64,000 bases of DNA. It comes from Streptomyces sp. Je 1-369. Its GTDB lineage: Bacteria > Actinomycetota > Actinomycetes > Streptomycetales > Streptomycetaceae. The position numbers were made by a program, and so were the translations under genes. The notes beneath the pieces were generated by a model that was not told the origin of the DNA, did not search any database, and worked only from the letters and a program-made list of their open reading frames with translations. Every line of letters starts with the position of its first letter. Positions within the stretch are counted from its first letter, which is position 1. The stretch spans positions 1,641,448-1,705,447 of the forward strand of contig NZ_CP101750.1 of assembly GCF_026810505.1 (NCBI RefSeq), given 5' to 3'. Positions 60,061 to 64,000 of this stretch are shown here, in pieces.

Positions 60061-60608
60061 GATTCCACTCTCCGCTGTGCGCCGCCGATCAGCAGCTCGG
60101 CGATCATGTACGAGAAGTCGTTGGCGGCCACCCGCCCGTCCTGGACGGCCCAGGCGCCGGAGCCGATGAGGCCGTAGAGCGCCTCGGTGAGCCAGATGGG
60201 TGTCAGGTCGATACGGAACTCACCGTTCTCCTGACCCCGCCGGAAGAGTGAGGCGAGCCGGTCGTCGATGTGGGACCAGCCGTCGTTCTGCGCGTCGCCC
60301 TCGAAGAGCTGGTTCTCGGTGTAGAGGAAGGCGAGCAGGCCCGCGGCGGGCTCGATCTCCTTCACCAGGCGCCGCAGCGCGTCACCCGCGCCGTCCTCGT
60401 CGAGCCGGGCCCGGACGAGGGCGGCCTCGCACTCCTGGAGGCCGAGCTCTTCGAGGGCGCGCACGAGGGCGTCGCGGCCCGCGAAGTGGCGGTGGAGGGT
60501 CGCCCTGCTGATGCCCGCGGCGCGGGCGACCTCGTCCATGGTGGAGGTGGCTTTGCGGGTGAGCAGGGCCGCGGCGCTGCGCAGGACCTGGTCGCGATCG
60601 ACTGACAT
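60057..60608 (-). CDS. TetR-family repressor
   Basis: A 183-residue regulator with an N-terminal helix-turn-helix (about 10-55, LTRKATSTMDEVARAAGISRATLHRHFAGRDALVRAL) and a helical ligand domain. It is coupled to the MFS gene. No Shine-Dalgarno site precedes the ATG at 60608, and a TATGCT hexamer ends seven bases before it, so the transcript may be leaderless. A palindromic operator lies immediately upstream. Confidence 0.92.
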   Translation of the reverse strand: MSVDRDQVLRSAAALLTRKATSTMDEVARAAGISRATLHRHFAGRDALVRALEELGLQECEAALVRARLDEDGAGDALRRLVKEIEPAAGLLAFLYTENQLFEGDAQNDGWSHIDDRLASLFRRGQENGEFRIDLTPIWLTEALYGLIGSGAWAVQDGRVAANDFSYMIAELLIGGAQRRVES

Positions 60609-60625
60609 GAGACAAGCATAAGCCG

Positions 60626-60647
60626 CGTGAGACACTCACGTCTCACG
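60626..60647. promoter_or_regulatory. Palindromic operator of the TetR/MFS operon
   Basis: CGTGAGAC-N6-GTCTCACG, a perfect 8-bp inverted repeat about 18-40 bases before the tetR start, lies where the -35 region would be. A further half site TGAGAC overlaps the start codon (60608-60613). This is the expected autoregulatory site. Confidence 0.7.
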
Positions 60648-60702
60648 AGTTCCGTGCGGCGGCCCGTGCTGGACCTGGACCTCCCGCCCCGGGACCGCCG
60701 CG

Positions 60703-61677
60703 TCAGTTCCAGGGCAGCCGCGCGCGGCCCTCCCAGTACGCCGCCGGGTCCTGCACCAGCCCCACCAGCCGCTCCACCTGCCCGGCGTCGAGGTCGACGG
60801 CGGCGGCGTGCAGGTTGGAGACCAGCTGGACCGACGTGGCCGCTCCGGAGAGGACGACGCCCGCCCACGGTTCGGCGAGGAGGACGGCGAGCGCCACCGC
60901 GTCGCAGCCGAGGCCCGCCTCCTCGGCGACCTCGCGCAGCACGGTGGGCGCGTAGGGATCCGCGAGGCGGCCGTTGGCCAGGCCTTCCTTGATGAGCACC
61001 GTGAGCCCCGCGTCGTGCGCCTCGGCGAGCGCGGGGCCCGCGGAGGTCTCCAGGATGTTGTACGTCGCCTGGACGGTGCGGAAGAGCGGCTCGCCGTCGA
61101 CGGTCACTTCGAGGGCGGCGCGGATCGCGGCGGCCTGCTCGGGGCCGCTGACGGAGAGACCGACGGTGACGCCCTCGGCCGCGAGCCCGGCGAGGCGGGC
61201 GTGGAGCTCCTTGTCGGTGAGCGCGGGGCTCTCGGGCGTCACGGAGTGCACCTGGTAGAGGTCGAGGCGGTCGCCGAGGAGCTCGGCGGTCTCGGCGCGC
61301 TGCCGGTCGTACGCCGCCGGGCTGTGGTCCTTGACCTCGTGCGGGCCCTCGGCGTCGGTACGCCAGTCCGCCGTGTACGTGTAGCCCCACTTGCTGCCGA
61401 TGACGACGTCACGGATCTCGGGCCTGGCCTTCAGCCAGTCGCCGAGGAAGTCCTCGGAGCGGCCGTACGAGCGGGCCGCGTCGATGTAGCGGACCCCCGA
61501 CGCGTAGGCGGCGTCGAGGAGTTCGAGGGTGCGTTCGCGCAGGGCCTCGACGCTGCGCGAGTGCGGCAGGTCGGTGTCGCGGCCGAGCGTGATGTAACCG
61601 GGCCTGCCGACGGCGGCGAGACCGAGCCCTATGTGCGCGGTCGGGGTCGTGGCTGCGGCCAGCCTGGCGAAGGGCAT
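60703..61677 (-). CDS. Aldo/keto reductase family protein
   Basis: A 324-residue barrel oxidoreductase. The catalytic residues are visible as DAARSYGRSEDFLG (Asp, Tyr) and IGSKWGYTY (Lys), with YQVHSVTPES in the His position. The NADPH-binding end reads VVLSGAATSVQLVSN. The substrate is unknown. ATG has AGGAG 6 bases upstream. It follows argH by 65 bases on the same strand and may be read from the argH transcript. Confidence 0.9.
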   Translation of the reverse strand: MPFARLAAATTPTAHIGLGLAAVGRPGYITLGRDTDLPHSRSVEALRERTLELLDAAYASGVRYIDAARSYGRSEDFLGDWLKARPEIRDVVIGSKWGYTYTADWRTDAEGPHEVKDHSPAAYDRQRAETAELLGDRLDLYQVHSVTPESPALTDKELHARLAGLAAEGVTVGLSVSGPEQAAAIRAALEVTVDGEPLFRTVQATYNILETSAGPALAEAHDAGLTVLIKEGLANGRLADPYAPTVLREVAEEAGLGCDAVALAVLLAEPWAGVVLSGAATSVQLVSNLHAAAVDLDAGQVERLVGLVQDPAAYWEGRARLPWN

Positions 61678-61742
61678 CGCGAGCTCCTAGCTTTCGGGGT
61701 CTCCCGCCAACGTAACCCGCGATGCCCTTTTCTCACCTGCGG

Positions 61743-63185
<1,443 letters not shown>

Positions 63186-63344
63186 TCAGGCTGTCGCTGC
63201 TGTCGCTGGAAACTGTTACGGGAATTGCGGGTCGCGCCGTGCGGCGATCTTCGCGCAGAGACCCGAAGATCTCGACGAAGCCCGCGCCTCGGACCGGTCG
63301 AACGTGTCGCCCGAGCGGGGCCTTCCCCATGCGGCGATGCGCTC

Positions 63345-63362
63345 TATGCATGAGTATGCAGT
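63345..63362. promoter_or_regulatory. ARG box (ArgR operator) of argH
   Basis: TATGCATGAGTATGCAGT matches about 14 of 18 positions of the ArgR/AhrC operator consensus TNTGAATWWWWATTCANW. It sits over the -10 element of the argH promoter, so arginine-bound ArgR should block transcription. Confidence 0.75.
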
Positions 63363-63381
63363 GCACCGTATGTTTCGTCAA
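63353..63381 (-). promoter_or_regulatory. Promoter of argH
   Basis: On the minus strand TTGACG (63381-63376), a 17-base spacer and CATACT (63358-63353) form a good vegetative promoter. The -10 element is inside the ARG box. The start of transcription would be about 170 bases before the argH GTG. Confidence 0.65.
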
Positions 63382-63441
63382 CGCGACGACTCGCCGGGGG
63401 TCGTTAGACAGCCGAAGGATCCTGGTCGATAATCCGCAGCC

Positions 63442-64000
63442 ATGGGAAAGACTCACGACCGCATAGACGGCAGGCTCCGCACCTTCATCGAGGAACAGCC
63501 GATGTTCTTCACGGCGACCGCGCCCCTCGCCGACGACGGCACGATCAACCTCTCCCCCAAGGGTCTCAAGGGCTCCTTCGCGGTCGTCGACGAACGGACC
63601 GTCGCCTACCTGGACTTCGCGGGCAGCAACGCCGAGACCGTCGCCCACCTGCGGGAGAACGGCCGCATCACGCTCATGTGGTGCGCCTTCCAGGGGCCGC
63701 CGAACATCGTGCGGGTGCACGGCCGCGGTGAACCGGTCTTCCGCGACGACCCGCGCTTCACGGAGCTCCTCGCCCACTTCCCCGGCATCGACCCGACACC
63801 GCACGGGCTGCGCGCCGTCATCGTCGTGACGGCCGACGTCATCCGCGACACCTGCGGGTACGCGGTGCCCTTCATGACGTACGACGAGGACCGCGACCTG
63901 CACGGCAAGCGGTTCGCGCGCGAGGACGACGCGTCGCTCAGCGCGTACTTCACGAAGAAGGACCACATCGCCCAGAGCATCGACGGCCTCCCCGGGCTCC
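63442..64000 (+). CDS. Pyridoxamine 5'-phosphate oxidase-like protein (3' end outside window)
   Basis: The first 186 codons of a flavin-split-barrel protein. It begins MGKTHDRIDGRLRTFIEEQP, then MFFTATAPLADDGTINLSPKG, RTVAYLDFAGSNAETVAHLREN and RVHGRGEPVF, as in the PNPOx-like family that binds FMN or F420. C-terminally it has VITVTADVIRDTCGYAVPF-like sequence. The true substrate is unknown; it need not make PLP. GAAGGA lies about 23 bases upstream of the ATG, so the start is approximate. It is divergent from argH, and the shared 268-base region holds the ARG box. Confidence 0.88.
   Translation, partial: MGKTHDRIDGRLRTFIEEQPMFFTATAPLADDGTINLSPKGLKGSFAVVDERTVAYLDFAGSNAETVAHLRENGRITLMWCAFQGPPNIVRVHGRGEPVFRDDPRFTELLAHFPGIDPTPHGLRAVIVVTADVIRDTCGYAVPFMTYDEDRDLHGKRFAREDDASLSAYFTKKDHIAQSIDGLPGL

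Overview
The window is a chromosomal core segment of a Streptomyces. The evidence is the very high G+C content with strong third-position bias, frequent GTG starts, the sporulation gene ssgB, phosphatidylinositol-mannoside genes, and a gene order (secF-secD-yajC-ruvBAC-yebC-pdxTS ... pimA-pgsA ... thrS ... ssgB ... cobalamin genes ... metNIQ ... argH) that I recall as that of Streptomyces coelicolor around SCO1515-SCO1571. I see no prophage, transposase, integrase or CRISPR array. The extensive antisense open frames are shadows produced by the base composition.

Layout. 1-8.2 kb, all on the minus strand: secF (5' end only), secD and yajC (protein export), ruvC-ruvA-ruvB (Holliday-junction processing), a YebC-family regulator, pdxS-pdxT (PLP synthase) and a small membrane protein. 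8.4-8.7 kb is a tandem array of ~80-bp intergenic repeats. 8.7-11.5 kb is a coupled PI/PIM operon (pgsA, acyltransferase, pimA). 11.7-15.8 kb, plus strand: an EF-G-like GTPase and a membrane protein. 15.8-20.6 kb: a secreted two-protease fusion (M4 + M28 + chitin-binding-like module) and an XRE regulator. 20.8-25.3 kb: a DUF4365 protein, an OB-like protein of unknown function, thrS and a HIT protein in one minus-strand run, divergent from a DEDDh exonuclease. 26.3-29.5 kb: two identical tRNA-Val(CAC) genes flanking an SRPBCC gene and a giant polytopic membrane protein.

29.5-36.5 kb: a TIGR02611 protein, ssgB, a CGNR regulator, small membrane proteins, a DsbA-like oxidoreductase, a double GNAT, pabB-pabC (aminodeoxychorismate synthase and lyase), then a five-gene tRNA cluster (Gly, Cys, three Val-GAC). 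36.5-40.6 kb: a zinc-ribbon protein, an APH-like phosphotransferase, two small proteins and a Ser/Thr kinase with an SRTG-repeat linker. 40.6-48.4 kb: an rRNA/tRNA methyltransferase and corrin genes (a CysG-like precorrin-2 dehydrogenase/SUMT, a bluB-cobT fusion carrying ~740 low-complexity residues, cbiE-cbiT). 48.5-53.2 kb: a GNAT and metN-metI-metQ-metQ, preceded by a short frame ending RCMCRMCAF that looks like a Cys/Met-sensing leader peptide.

53.3-64 kb: a HAD phosphatase, two small membrane proteins, a GNAT, an orphan sigma-like factor, a Tat-exported glycerophosphodiesterase, a plsC-type acyltransferase, a TetR/MFS pair with a palindromic operator, an aldo/keto reductase, argH with an ARG box over its promoter, and the start of a pyridoxamine-phosphate-oxidase-like gene. 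The most promising items for follow-up are the metNIQ leader frame, the DUF4365 two-gene unit beside an exonuclease, the M4-M28 fusion, the long disordered extension of BluB-CobT and the 80-bp repeat array. All calls come from reading the sequence. No database search was run.
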